From: a virus
Virus record (IMG/VR): IMGVR_UViG_3300023176_006361
Coordinates: 1-64,000 of that record
Direction: 5' to 3' (one strand)
Length of the DNA stretch: 64,000 bases
In this document: positions 51,801-60,703 of the stretch, piece after piece
Numbering within the stretch: position 1 is the stretch's first letter
Layout: the number at the start of each line of letters is the position of its first letter
Notes under the pieces: model-generated
What the model saw: the letters and a program-made list of their open reading frames with translations, nothing else
Told to the model about the DNA's origin: nothing
The model's database searches: none
Made by a program: the position numbers and the translations under genes

Positions 51801-54800
51801 CATAGAAACTGGAATGGTAGTTTCTGGGACTAATGTAGGATTATTGGAGAATCTTGATCCAGGATTTGTAATCTTGATTCCAAGAGCTTTACCAATAGTA
51901 GTGGATGATGGCAAAATCCTTACATTTTTTGGATCTTGTTCTACAAGAGTCAATGTTGTATTGTTTCCATACCCAGATCCACCACTAGTTACAGAAATAG
52001 CATTGATAGTTCCTGTATTAGAAACTTCTGGAGCCAATACAGCACCAGAACCTGTACCATTGACAATAATAGTTGGATTTACATATCTATTACCACCATA
52101 GTTGACGGTTACACTAGTGATAGCACCAAACGCATTTGTTGCAATTGTGTATCTCAGTTCGTCAGATTTTCTAAAATATACACCTTTGATTTCTGGAAGA
52201 GATTCATATCCAAATCCTTGGTTTGTAATATCAACTCTTGCAATTTCACCAAGAGCATTTGTAGAGACAACTCCAAATTTTTTAGTTCCTCTAGCATTAC
52301 CTTCAACTCTATTTCTAATAATATAATCAAATGATGTGGATTGGACATTGAAAATGCCTACACCACCAACATTATAAGGATCTTCGATAAATCTAATCTT
52401 TGGAGAACTATCAGTAATAAGACTATTAGTATTATTATAATAAAGATTTACGATTACTCTATCAATAACTTTCAAAGAAACCGTTGCTCCAGCATTACCA
52501 GGAGTTCCAGATCTTTCTACAGAAAGACTATTTGCATACCTATCATCTAAGAAAAATGAAAGAATCGTTCCAGTATTAGAAGCATCCGAAACATCAAAGA
52601 TATAATTATGACCATACACAAAACTTAGATTTGGATTTTGTTCTACACCATTAGTATGGACACTTGAGAACCCAAATCTATTGGTTCCAGGTATAAAGGT
52701 AACAGTGACATTGGTAGTCGTAGTATCTGACGCTGGATCTCCAAATACTTCTACAAAGTCTCCATTGATCAAACCATGTGCTCTATCTGTTGTTAGAGTT
52801 GCAATAAGTTCAGACAAGTTAGTAATCTGAGCATTTTCTGCATGTGTAGATGCAGTTGTATTGCCAAACGCTCTGGTGACTCCAAAAACATTACCAGTTA
52901 TTGAATCAATTCTAATTTGCTCATTACCAACCTTGAAGATGTTACCAACGTTGAAGAAATCAATATTATTTGGTTTGATATACAGAGAAGTAGAGTCACT
53001 TTCAATAGAAAGATTTTCTACAGTATCAACATCGACTGTTTGCTCTTTGCGATCTTTGAATGTACTGGTAGTAGTAAATTTCTGATGATTCTCAAGATCT
53101 ACCGAAACATAATAAACATCAGAATTAAAAGTTCCCTGACCATTCACAACAGCTACATTGATGCCAGTAGAATGAGTTGTTGCAACAGTTCCTCCCTGTG
53201 CTCTAGAAACCGTCAACTCAGTTCTGGTCTTAGATACGACACGCATCTGCTCCGAACCAACAACAATATATCTGTTGATTGGGAAAAACTCTGTACTAAC
53301 AACAGAGATTGTTGTATCTTCTACAGAGACATCTTCTGTAAGGGTTGTTTGATTACCACTACCAATTTCTTGAATGGTTTCTGAACTCCAAGTTCCAGAA
53401 TTTATATCAAAGTTACCAAATTTTGGAAGATCGCTAGCATCAGGACCTTCAGCAATTTCATTGACCCACAAATATCCAGTGGTTGATGTAAGTTCTTCAA
53501 TTCTTACAATTTTTGCAGAAGCATCAGAATTAGATCCTTTTATGTATGTGCCAACAGAAAATATGTCCATAGTTGCACTAGTGACATACAATCTTGCAAT
53601 ATACTCACTAATCTTTCCTGTTGCAATTTGACTAGAGATCTGTAAGTCAGATTTATGAGTGGTTGCAGTTGTCCCATCAAATGAACGAACAACAGGAACT
53701 TCTTTGACGTTTATTACTTGTGAAATATTCTGAGAATATCTGGGATCATTCTCAGGTGCGTTTGCAATTGAAGTGCCTACAGTTGGAATTGGATACCTGT
53801 TTGAAGATCCAGGTTGAGTTATCATTTCAACCTTCAGAGTATTTGTCTCATAATCAATACCAATCACATTTGCAATCTTGACTACACTACCAGCAACATC
53901 AGCATAAATTGAATCTGCTATAGTTTTACCCTCACGATACTTGTAAAAGAATCCTTGATCTGTCGCAGGACCAACAGGAGTTGTTGCAAAAATATTTGCA
54001 ATTCTGAAATAAGCATATCTAAGATTATTTGTCGCTGCACCATTTACATATACGACTTCATCTTCAATTTCAAGTGTGTCTCCTGTAGACAAGTTAGAAA
54101 TATTATAATCTTTAAGAAGAATACTAGTATCAGTATTAGAGGTCTCAATAGCAGTAATAAAGTTCTGTGTAGTCTTTGAACTATCAGAAATTACATCACC
54201 ATCGTTGATTCTATTATAAGTGAATGTGGAGGTTGGTACATCATAAGTTGGTGCAGGAATTGTCATTCTCTGCGATCTTGAATCAAGATTGCCATTGATA
54301 TCCCCTGCAGAGATTGATGAAGTTGCGATGATAGTACCAGAAGAATCTTTTGGTAAGATCGATGAAACTACACCTGAGAAACCAGCACCTTGGGTATTTG
54401 TGTCATCAACATATAATTTATCTCCAGCACCAAATTTTGGAGTAATAGTTACTCCAGAATTTACGTAGTTTGTACCACCATTTTCAATAATTACTGAATT
54501 GACAGAACCAGAAGATACATTTGTAACCTCTGCATTTACTGAAGTTCCAAACTGAGGAATATTATCATTATTGTCTCTAACTCTGATTACATTACTTGGA
54601 AGATTTCTGAGAGTAGAACCTGTACCAAAATTGATTGTTTCTGGAGCAAATTTATAAGTTGGACCAATTACATAAGGATATCTTGGTTTTACGACCTGAC
54701 CATCATTTTTACCAGGATCATCGCTTTGATGAATTGTCAAGAAGTAACAATATCTACCCTCAGGAAACTCTGGAGTTTTGCAGAATCTGCCATTATGTTC

Positions 54801-57449
54801 ATCAAGATCTTTATGTAAAGGATCGCCTTCTGGTTTATACTCATAGTCTTCAACAAATGCACCAAGAGCATATTGTCCAATTGCTGGACCAGTTCCTTGT
54901 GTACGACCAGACTTCAAATAATATGATGATCTAATTCTCTTTAGAGGTGATGTCGTATCAAATGGATTTGTATATCCAACAGGACCATAGATTGGTACTC
55001 CATCATATGACCATGCAACAATGGGTGAGTGAGATAAGTTGCCCTGAGACTCGATTTGACCATTGATATTATCAGAAAGTGTATTTCTGATACCTACTGG
55101 ATTGCCAACATAGTAGTAGGCATCATGATATTCTGGAATAGATCCAGGGAAAACATATCCATTTTGACTATCACTAAACTTAGAATATTCTTCATAATTA
55201 TCTCTACGCCATTGACGAACCTTAGCAATAGCAGATGCACCACTGGCACTTGGTACTACATATATTTTTGTTTTTGTTTTATCATAATCATATCCTCCAG
55301 CAATTTTTCTGACACTAATAATTCCATTATTTGAAGGATCAATAGTCTCTACAACAAATTTAGCACCTCTACCTCTCCCAGATTCGTCTACGATAACAAT
55401 ATCTGGTACTTGAGTATAATCTTTACCACCGCTAATCTTTGTCAGTGAATCAATTGCTCCTGTTTTATCATTTGCTGCAAAATTTGCAGTGAATAACGCA
55501 CCAGATCCAGCAGAAATAGTTACATTTGGTGTAACATTATATCCTGCACCAGAATTTTGAAGAGTAACCGAAACTACTTTTCCACCGATAATATTTGCTG
55601 TTCCATATGCACCGCCTGTGCCGTCGATAGAAACTACTGGTGCTGCTGTATATCCAGATCCCCCACTTGTTATTTCAATCTCTTGAATATCACCTTGCTC
55701 AACAAGTTGCCTATCTGTACTACTGGTCAAAGTTCCCGTTGGAGAAACAATAGGAACACCATCAACAGTAACAGCAATCGTTGAATTATCTGGAAGTCTA
55801 GTTTTAGATTCACCAAATTTAGGCGATTTAGGGATCTTCTTTAGATGTCTTTGGGAAGCTGGTTCTAAGTTTGTATTCGGTCCAGATGCATTGATATCAC
55901 CAATACTTCCAGAAACATCTGGGAATCCACTAGAAGAAACATAAACTGCTTCGTAATTTTCAAAAACTTGAGTGATGCCAGCAGCAACCCTATATCCAGA
56001 AGTCAAATAAGCATTACTCATTTGACCAGCAACATTTACCTCTCTGACCTGACCATCATTACCTGGGACATTTTGTCTCCAGTATGAGTTGAGGGGAATA
56101 TCTTGACTCTTTCCAGAAAGACCTAACTCAAGAACATCACCCTCTTTTACAAAAAGTCCAGGGGATTCAATCTCAACGTCTTCAATTAGACCAGATGGTC
56201 TAAAAGATGCAAAATATCTTTCCTGAAGTGGATTTGTATCTGTGCTAGAGACAACATATAAGATGTTTGAACCATAGATAAACTTATTCTTTGTTACACC
56301 AGTAAAAGCGGCCGATGTACGAATTCCATAGAATTCAGTAGCAGTCTTTTCTTTGTATGAGAATGAGATCGGATCTCCAACAGCATTATTGATACCTTCA
56401 ACATAGAACTCGCCATTGATTTCTGGGAATCCTACAGTTGAGTCAACAATAATTGATTGATTATTTGGACCAAACGTTGTTCTACTAATTGTTTGGTTTG
56501 TTGGTAAAAAGTTTCCAATAATTGACTCATTATTCAAGAAAATTCTATAAATGGTAACATTTCCAGATTTGATAGGAACAACCTTCTCAATGGAAGCAGT
56601 CGCTTCTTTGATACTCTCATCAAAACCATAAGTAATCTGTTTCAGAACCAAACCTGGCAGATCATCTATTGTTACGCCAGTATTGAATTTGATCAGAGAT
56701 CCTTGAATGATCGTATCTTCAGACCAAGTTGATACTGAAGATTTGAGGAGCTGTTCATTTGGATATCTGACAAGAACTTTCTCATCATTGAACGCACTTC
56801 TGAATAAGAATCCAATTGCTGGACTTGTGCCCTTTGAAGTGTAAAAATCCTTGATATACTTCAGAATTGTTGGTACTGAAATATCAGAGTTCAGTCTTTC
56901 AATGGGAATACCCGAGAAATACTGACTCTTTAGACTTTTGAAAAGATTTGCTAGGAAAAGATGCGAAATATTGGTAACTTTCGTTCCAGATGCGAATGAT
57001 GAGGTTTCTGTAGTGATAAATTCGCCATCATTCAAAAGATCACCAAGTTTTACTCTACCAGAAGATGCTCTTTTTGCTTGAGTTACTAATCCAGTCGCAC
57101 TAATGCTTTTATATTGTACTACTTCTCTATTAGTACCATCATCAATCAGAAGAAGACCCTCTTGAGGAAATCTCTTATAAATTGGTTGACCATTCGAGTC
57201 TGAATTTATGCCGAGTTGAATATCAGTATCATTAGACGCTAGATTTGCACCCAAAGTTGTCTCAAGAATCAGACCATCTCTGTAAAAGTCCGAATCTTGA
57301 TAACTTTGGATTTTTCTCAGAATATTAGAAGAAAAACCATCTACTTCTTGTGATTTGTAGTATTCTTTGAAGAAATCTACAAATACTGGATACTCCTGTC
57401 TAAAAAAGTCAGGTAACTGACTATCGACTAACTGAGAAATATTGATCAT
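45900..57449 (-). CDS. Giant wedge-position structural protein, two YHYH domains (3849 aa, gp7 position)
   Basis: One of the longest phage proteins I would expect to see. It lies between gp6 and gp8, exactly the place of T4 baseplate wedge gp7 (about 1030 aa). The first 250 residues (VDSQLPDFFRQEYPVFVDFF, IPIERLNSDISVPTILKYIK) look helical and wedge-like. The rest is modular: G-x-GYxxxPxVxI repeats, a YHYH domain near 760-900 (IVAWSYDGVPIYGPVGYTNP, GRFCKTPEFPEGRYCYFLTI), and a second near 2440-2650 (KILGWAFDGTPIYGPYGYSN, GRFCVTPEFPEGRYCYF). Runs of short repeats such as 'YxVGxEQMRVxSxxxxxLTVxRxxxGT' also occur. No enzyme motif. Probably a fusion of a gp7 function with long adhesive modules. 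Confidence 0.88.
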   Translation of the reverse strand: MINISQLVDSQLPDFFRQEYPVFVDFFKEYYKSQEVDGFSSNILRKIQSYQDSDFYRDGLILETTLGANLASNDTDIQLGINSDSNGQPIYKRFPQEGLLLIDDGTNREVVQYKSISATGLVTQAKRASSGRVKLGDLLNDGEFITTETSSFASGTKVTNISHLFLANLFKSLKSQYFSGIPIERLNSDISVPTILKYIKDFYTSKGTSPAIGFLFRSAFNDEKVLVRYPNEQLLKSSVSTWSEDTIIQGSLIKFNTGVTIDDLPGLVLKQITYGFDESIKEATASIEKVVPIKSGNVTIYRIFLNNESIIGNFLPTNQTISRTTFGPNNQSIIVDSTVGFPEINGEFYVEGINNAVGDPISFSYKEKTATEFYGIRTSAAFTGVTKNKFIYGSNILYVVSSTDTNPLQERYFASFRPSGLIEDVEIESPGLFVKEGDVLELGLSGKSQDIPLNSYWRQNVPGNDGQVREVNVAGQMSNAYLTSGYRVAAGITQVFENYEAVYVSSSGFPDVSGSIGDINASGPNTNLEPASQRHLKKIPKSPKFGESKTRLPDNSTIAVTVDGVPIVSPTGTLTSSTDRQLVEQGDIQEIEITSGGSGYTAAPVVSIDGTGGAYGTANIIGGKVVSVTLQNSGAGYNVTPNVTISAGSGALFTANFAANDKTGAIDSLTKISGGKDYTQVPDIVIVDESGRGRGAKFVVETIDPSNNGIISVRKIAGGYDYDKTKTKIYVVPSASGASAIAKVRQWRRDNYEEYSKFSDSQNGYVFPGSIPEYHDAYYYVGNPVGIRNTLSDNINGQIESQGNLSHSPIVAWSYDGVPIYGPVGYTNPFDTTSPLKRIRSSYYLKSGRTQGTGPAIGQYALGAFVEDYEYKPEGDPLHKDLDEHNGRFCKTPEFPEGRYCYFLTIHQSDDPGKNDGQVVKPRYPYVIGPTYKFAPETINFGTGSTLRNLPSNVIRVRDNNDNIPQFGTSVNAEVTNVSSGSVNSVIIENGGTNYVNSGVTITPKFGAGDKLYVDDTNTQGAGFSGVVSSILPKDSSGTIIATSSISAGDINGNLDSRSQRMTIPAPTYDVPTSTFTYNRINDGDVISDSSKTTQNFITAIETSNTDTSILLKDYNISNLSTGDTLEIEDEVVYVNGAATNNLRYAYFRIANIFATTPVGPATDQGFFYKYREGKTIADSIYADVAGSVVKIANVIGIDYETNTLKVEMITQPGSSNRYPIPTVGTSIANAPENDPRYSQNISQVINVKEVPVVRSFDGTTATTHKSDLQISSQIATGKISEYIARLYVTSATMDIFSVGTYIKGSNSDASAKIVRIEELTSTTGYLWVNEIAEGPDASDLPKFGNFDINSGTWSSETIQEIGSGNQTTLTEDVSVEDTTISVVSTEFFPINRYIVVGSEQMRVVSKTRTELTVSRAQGGTVATTHSTGINVAVVNGQGTFNSDVYYVSVDLENHQKFTTTSTFKDRKEQTVDVDTVENLSIESDSTSLYIKPNNIDFFNVGNIFKVGNEQIRIDSITGNVFGVTRAFGNTTASTHAENAQITNLSELIATLTTDRAHGLINGDFVEVFGDPASDTTTTNVTVTFIPGTNRFGFSSVHTNGVEQNPNLSFVYGHNYIFDVSDASNTGTILSFFLDDRYANSLSVERSGTPGNAGATVSLKVIDRVIVNLYYNNTNSLITDSSPKIRFIEDPYNVGGVGIFNVQSTSFDYIIRNRVEGNARGTKKFGVVSTNALGEIARVDITNQGFGYESLPEIKGVYFRKSDELRYTIATNAFGAITSVTVNYGGNRYVNPTIIVNGTGSGAVLAPEVSNTGTINAISVTSGGSGYGNNTTLTLVEQDPKNVRILPSSTTIGKALGIKITNPGSRFSNNPTLVPETTIPVSMQLINVGKDSNGNFQPTIGTKYERGERVYQGDVNTPTARGIVIDYNEINQTIRVNPVVGEFVVDAPLFGYLSATRSVPKTVNTPSLASIVNSITQISGLFSDDLGKLSTSSQKIQDSYFYQDFSYVIRSQIPVSEWREIIKESTHPAGFLVFGEVIVDSSASVSTVPLGGSTTCPPLQHRFNFDSRTEVDSDGYIYIRNGQNIEVGDSFRYYAEGDFEIQWESINANDETITGVLIQDKIYHIIAVKDDPDGKYIQISEYHPRDRFADAAHNRERLAYKVLPTSISYFPEIICDVQNPYKQITIEIYKEFIDINSETPANVAENGNLKTLIINKFFRMVEKPGAGSVVSAEGTVAIDLAIIDDITPLFDNVNKTYDIREQGSPIQPYSDYNLLVTLDGVAQEPGKAYTIINDKKIESLQIATSNSGQLEFDSWYISGTTTDINDGSTTVSGQADVQETYIDEEFIYIKGRGIPSYQATLGPYTGNNPVFSDYIKRIPKETFAPIDKEDTPLGAIGLWSNGTLLYNNQQQESYNDKNIWIVNETGSSPATDSYGGKSSLTGNYYHTANPIGLRRQRGDNISTTGAYTENQTAHSKILGWAFDGTPIYGPYGYSNAYSSVSSIKKIESSYAERTIATRNFLPDGTILQSDEVGPPVDSVEFIVLNFVSFTGSTDIFTSSQICTQVTSDTDDTTVAGVNGIVDSYDPINRKLLLSSVNGTFSQNMWIKTPTAWAQIVSTPIIYKIGYFTADFQYTAGSGDLDEYNGRFCVTPEFPEGRYCYFATIKSSTYDYSVGTPEENAAYPYVTGTKLYHKFYPENQLSKTELQQKIIFAQPPKEFVDPVNGHTQTAKFVGRMFGFSDVANNRDYAKKYIDISDQFDNYQTTFNLQYTAQQPNYAPSDPLEPNETALVFLDGVIQIPGSSYTINDTTNEIIFTSPPKRIGKIINISDVSNILNYSDNEIITGGTSNARGKILSRTPIGYENKGLLKVEVLERDFQSGETITGTTSSATSTIKLLGTITQSDRFLDASNLIEINKNFIANEAVERMLANNPGFNVPGGSQNCIDDVVDVLGAVVDVLRYGGNAPAWDAANLYATGGALQHLVGEEAESIETFNHARDIAIAVMQNQTVTVQGSHGLTQYFDNTIAIDGATGSYVGSCANVESAIGSSIGIITSVISNPSYLSTLSRNPGKSYVERKGQSQQFFAYSNGKYTVLDTPDTSSPTTTFIMRANGSLIIPNRSSQIIVVVNGIIQEFGQSYVINESLLEFYNPVLAGSELHVFYWYGKDLEKVLRGYNVPLYDPSYVQYDDNGNEVYYVLDDGTQTNKRLRSLPKAYYPIREYFRPDDSILVDGENAERELVDITNRDIIEWEHLDTYNDYFIDASNVGSSLFYVDQANKIYFEDYSTQSTSGFISGTKLVYTNEGNADIPGLTSGNTYYLGYSFRDRGVFLYTNYYDSLSAPPEQAITLGTSTGIHKFRIDTAIVGLKQTQFKTSDYSGITRGREASFTARVRFTMTLSDSTAYPAGTLVFSGGESVGTVISDLGNNQVEFQILPDRIIANGATVSTDLGGSNSVTVSSKENGRIHSIESLTGSFPTGLDYDTAPILVIKPAETDTGVFALAHAEIDENKQISRCIVDYEGRDYFQVPDIVVTRAYKVINSVYPLVTTRNQYNFWTSVDTVLETVMVLEAQQFTVSSFLQGTTTVTRAGQEVTIMTEHEHQDGIDEDVSREYDYLQANPVYPKDSALAEPNIISVGRIRAYPTFQALETNKFNVESTMSIADLTKAYSDLRIEQVAERYFSSLYSKYNPNNVSSTIRFNITPVSTTKEFGGILAAAANPGDTSLSLQGVHGFNYMIVEGNTFWLRPDMEIYEERSLIVKGYVDRIIDTDTFILRLNPGQNLLSGTPISNVANTVKVSIASQVYGLVEFGNETIGYEEIDWSGNRIILSGSCAFAHAQGDYLRTTRPTRLDI

Positions 57450-57453
57450 TCGT

Positions 57454-59331
57454 TTACGACTCCGCTAATACCTGAAGGTTACCTTTTTGTAGTGACAGAA
57501 AAACTTCTCTTTGAGCAAAAATATCTAATTGGGCAGGTCTTGCCGTTACTTTTACAATAGATCCAGCTTCACTGGTCTCTGTGATAATGATTGAATTCTT
57601 TTGACCTAAAAGAATCTCACCTTTAGAGTAATCTACAGTTCCAATTGGATCTCCAAGATATGTTTTGATTGAATTGTTCAAGTAATACGCCCTTACATTT
57701 TTGATTGTTCTGTTACTATTTACATAGTCACCAGAGAAGTCATCTTCAAGGAAAAATGTTTGGGTATAACCTTGAAGTTTGAATCCTGTAGAAGTTATGA
57801 CTGGTGCATCAGTATCTACAATAAACGGATTTACATAACAGAGTTCATACGATGCTTTTGTATTCAGAATCGCTTTCAAATCTTTTCTCATCGTAACGGA
57901 AGTTACGTTTCTACTGATTGAGGAATCAGCATCATCGATAACACCTACTAATTTACTATATTTTAGTTTTCCACCAAATTTATTCAATGCTGTTGAAGCT
58001 TCATACAAATCAATCGCACTTTCTACCAAACTTCTGATTTCAGAAGAGGTTTTTGTGGTTGTCTGGGCATTATAATAAATTGTACTGTTTACTACAGGAT
58101 ATAATACTGATGGATCTACAATATCTGTAGAAAGGGACGCTACTTTATATTGCCTTAGTTTTTGAGTAATGAAGGTTTTTGTGCTAGCAGAAAGAATTTC
58201 ACCTGATTTGGGTCGAATTACAATCTTTACTCTTCCATATTCTGGAGGACTTGCTTCTTCACCACCATAAGCGAAAATATCATCTACATTTGGATAAACA
58301 AATCGAACGATAGTGGCATAGTCTGCAACTGTTACTGCTCTATTTTGTGTTGCGTAGAATCTTGGTGCCTGAAACTTGATTGAGTCAATAGTTTCTGGTT
58401 GAGCACCACCTTCGGTTGTTGGTGCATTAGCAATGGTAACTGTTTGTGAAGTCGGAGTTACCAACAGATTATTTACAGCATTTCCAGAAAAGATGAAATT
58501 GCTATTACCCTGAATACCATTTGCATCTGCTCCACTAGAAACGATATAGGTAACTACGATTCTTGAACCGTTAGCAAGTTTTTCACCAATAACACCGTCA
58601 CCAAAAACAATCTCGTATTTTTCATCTTCAATTTCTTGAACAAAGTATACTTTACTTTCAGAGTTGATTTGAGTAATATTTACTCCTCTTGTATATACGG
58701 TTTGTTCTGTTGACTGAGAATTTGGTTGAACTTTCACAATCAATGTATCAAGATCAATTCCAGTATTTGGAACAATAAACCTTTGATCGAGATTTGAGTA
58801 ATCTACGTCAAAAGTTGTAGAAATATACGTACCCTCATATAATCTTACTGCAGTAAACGCTGCCGTTCCTCCCAATCCAGGACTTAGTGGGTCAATATAA
58901 GTGATTGGTGAAACGATATCAACAGGAGTTGATAAAGAGTAAGTTACTTTGTCTTTGACTGCATTGAAAACTGTTCCTGCCTTGATCGTAATTGAACCAG
59001 GAGAACTACCAATCAAACCACCAAATGTTGAAAATACATTGAAGTTGAAGAGAGCACTAGAAGACTTTGCAGATCTTGGAAGATAACCAAGATTTTTAGC
59101 ATGTAGGACAACATTGTCTCTCAGGATAGAAGAATCCAGAAAAGACTCATTCGCGACCATGTTGGCAACGAATGATTGGTAATGGGTGTTATATGCAAGA
59201 AGATCTACGATGTTTGAAAGGGCAGAACCTTCAAAATCGTAGTCGGTAAAGTCTGTATTATTTCTGAGATAATCTTTCAATAAAGATTTGATATTCTCAA
59301 AATCTAATTCGGTAAGTTTAGTGTTTGCCAT
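57454..59331 (-). CDS. 6: Baseplate wedge protein (gp6-like)
   Basis: A main wedge protein forming the inner baseplate ring. The 625-aa protein has the gp6 N-terminus (LTELDFENIKSLLKDYLRNN, DFEGSALSNIVDLLAYNTHY, VANESFLDSSILRDNVVLHA) and the baseplate-J-like middle (QNRAVTVADYATIVRFVYPN, YGRVKIVIRPKSGEI). Length is near T4 gp6 (660). It follows gp25 after two bases, the T4 order. Confidence 0.96.
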   Translation of the reverse strand: MANTKLTELDFENIKSLLKDYLRNNTDFTDYDFEGSALSNIVDLLAYNTHYQSFVANMVANESFLDSSILRDNVVLHAKNLGYLPRSAKSSSALFNFNVFSTFGGLIGSSPGSITIKAGTVFNAVKDKVTYSLSTPVDIVSPITYIDPLSPGLGGTAAFTAVRLYEGTYISTTFDVDYSNLDQRFIVPNTGIDLDTLIVKVQPNSQSTEQTVYTRGVNITQINSESKVYFVQEIEDEKYEIVFGDGVIGEKLANGSRIVVTYIVSSGADANGIQGNSNFIFSGNAVNNLLVTPTSQTVTIANAPTTEGGAQPETIDSIKFQAPRFYATQNRAVTVADYATIVRFVYPNVDDIFAYGGEEASPPEYGRVKIVIRPKSGEILSASTKTFITQKLRQYKVASLSTDIVDPSVLYPVVNSTIYYNAQTTTKTSSEIRSLVESAIDLYEASTALNKFGGKLKYSKLVGVIDDADSSISRNVTSVTMRKDLKAILNTKASYELCYVNPFIVDTDAPVITSTGFKLQGYTQTFFLEDDFSGDYVNSNRTIKNVRAYYLNNSIKTYLGDPIGTVDYSKGEILLGQKNSIIITETSEAGSIVKVTARPAQLDIFAQREVFLSLQKGNLQVLAES

Positions 59332-59333
59332 TA

Positions 59334-59735
59334 TTACCTAGTGCTCTCTAAGTAGAATTCGATTTCTTGAGGGTTCGGTTGACCAATGATTTCAAATTCG
59401 ATAGTAACATCGAATCTATTATTATCTGGGTCAGGGTTTACTCTAACCCTGTTCAAAATAACTCGCTTCTCATATTTTTTGATAGTTCTAGAAATCTCTT
59501 GAGAGATTCTAGCTGCTGTACCAAAATCTAGATTTTCAAAAAGCAGTTTTCTAATTCCTGTTCCAAGCTCTGGTTGAAATGGTCTTTCTCCAGGAGATGT
59601 AAGAATCAAGTGCTTTACAGCAGCTTTTATCGCTTGCTCATTTTTCTTGATGAGCAAATCACTAGTTTTAGGATGCTTTCCAAAACTAAATGCTAAGTCT
59701 TTGAATGATCTTGACAGTATGATAGGTTGCGCCAT
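59334..59735 (-). CDS. 25: Baseplate wedge protein (gp25-like)
   Basis: The 133-aa gene-25-type wedge protein needed to nucleate the inner baseplate and sheath. Motifs: SFKDLAFSFGKHPKTSDLL, LILTSPGERPFQPELGTGIR, LNRVRVNPDPDNNRFDVTIE. T4 gp25 has 132 residues, as I recall. It is led by a tandem late-type promoter and followed by gp6. Confidence 0.97.
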   Translation of the reverse strand: MAQPIILSRSFKDLAFSFGKHPKTSDLLIKKNEQAIKAAVKHLILTSPGERPFQPELGTGIRKLLFENLDFGTAARISQEISRTIKKYEKRVILNRVRVNPDPDNNRFDVTIEFEIIGQPNPQEIEFYLESTR

Positions 59736-59759
59736 GAGGCACTATACAAAGTCGGGTTA

Positions 59760-59767
59760 TATTTATT
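59760..59767 (-). promoter_or_regulatory. T4-like late promoter (AATAAATA) upstream of gp25
   Basis: The minus strand of the 39-base gap reads CTAAATAAATATAACC; AATAAATA matches the late element at seven of eight bases and lies about 25 bases before the gp25 ATG. It can drive gp25, gp6 and the 3849-aa gene. Confidence 0.65.
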
Positions 59768-59774
59768 TAGTTTA

Positions 59775-59993
59775 CTATTCAGACCATCTTTCTACAAAAT
59801 CATCGAATCCGCCCTGACCCCCACATGGTCTAGAAAGTCTATCCTCTGGTGGTCTAGCAGCTGCTCGCTTTTTGTTCTGTTCGTGGATTTTCAACCACTT
59901 TTCTGACTCAACTTCGGTAATTAGAGTCATTCCAGATTCCATAAACATGTCGCCTTTGTCTACAGAACCGTCTAAATGTTGTGGATGTGACAT
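59775..59993 (-). CDS. 72-aa hypothetical protein next to gp25
   Basis: Unrecognised. A polar N-terminus (SHPQHLDGSVDKGDMFMESG) is followed by a helix (VESEKWLKIHEQNKKRAA) and a Gly-rich end (RPCGGQGGFDDFVERWS). It starts two bases after the 229-aa gene ends. Perhaps a small tail factor. Confidence 0.75.
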   Translation of the reverse strand: MSHPQHLDGSVDKGDMFMESGMTLITEVESEKWLKIHEQNKKRAAARPPEDRLSRPCGGQGGFDDFVERWSE

Positions 59994-59995
59994 TT

Positions 59996-60685
59996 TTACT
60001 CCTGATTTAGTGAATCAGAACTTTTTTCGGGGTTGCTATCCCGTTCTTTTGCTGTTTTCCAAAAATATTCGTCTTCACGACCCATTCCAAGACGATCAAA
60101 ACCATTCTCAACTGAGTAATATTGGGTTGAAACCTTGAAATCGGGCATTTTGGGGGTTTCTGGAGTCAAACTATTGTCAAAAATGCGTAATCTGTTGTTT
60201 GGATACAGTGCATATTGACCATTTTCAAGTTCAATTAGGTTATGTGACTTGTGTTCAGCGGGATTTTCGCTTGTTGCATAGTCAACTACATCTGGATCTT
60301 GGTGATAATTGTCCAAAGTACATACATAAGTACCTTTTTGAATGCCATGATCGCGTGTGTAGCACTCAAAATCCATTGAACCAATGAATTGTTTGGTAAC
60401 AGAGACTACACCATAGTCCATACAGTTCCAAAATTGAAGATTTGGAAGATTCATGTCTGGATCTGGAGTCACAGGTTTGGACAAAAAGGCACTAATTGGT
60501 AATTTGTCATACATTGCAGCATATTCTGGTAAATATGTCTCAAAATAAAAAGCGCGTCCAGGCATCGACTTAGCCGACACCCAGACGCCTTTGACAAACT
60601 CACCATGACCAAACTGATGATCAGTAAGATATTCTTTGCGAACCCATACTTCTACTGATGGTAAGTTAGTAACTAGACAACTCAT
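59996..60685 (-). CDS. 229-aa hypothetical protein in the baseplate cluster
   Basis: I do not recognise the family, though the location is typical of conserved cyanophage proteins. It is a soluble, aromatic-rich protein (GRAFYFETYLPEYAAMYDKL, LPNLQFWNCMDYGVVSVTKQ) with a central YTRDHGIQKGTYVCTLDNYH segment; the last 30 residues are charged. No signal peptide or membrane span. Co-transcribed from the promoter at 60704 with the 72-aa gene and gp25. Could be a virion or a non-virion protein. Confidence 0.8.
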   Translation of the reverse strand: MSCLVTNLPSVEVWVRKEYLTDHQFGHGEFVKGVWVSAKSMPGRAFYFETYLPEYAAMYDKLPISAFLSKPVTPDPDMNLPNLQFWNCMDYGVVSVTKQFIGSMDFECYTRDHGIQKGTYVCTLDNYHQDPDVVDYATSENPAEHKSHNLIELENGQYALYPNNRLRIFDNSLTPETPKMPDFKVSTQYYSVENGFDRLGMGREDEYFWKTAKERDSNPEKSSDSLNQE

Positions 60686-60703
60686 CTCACAAGGGGTTTC
60701 TTT

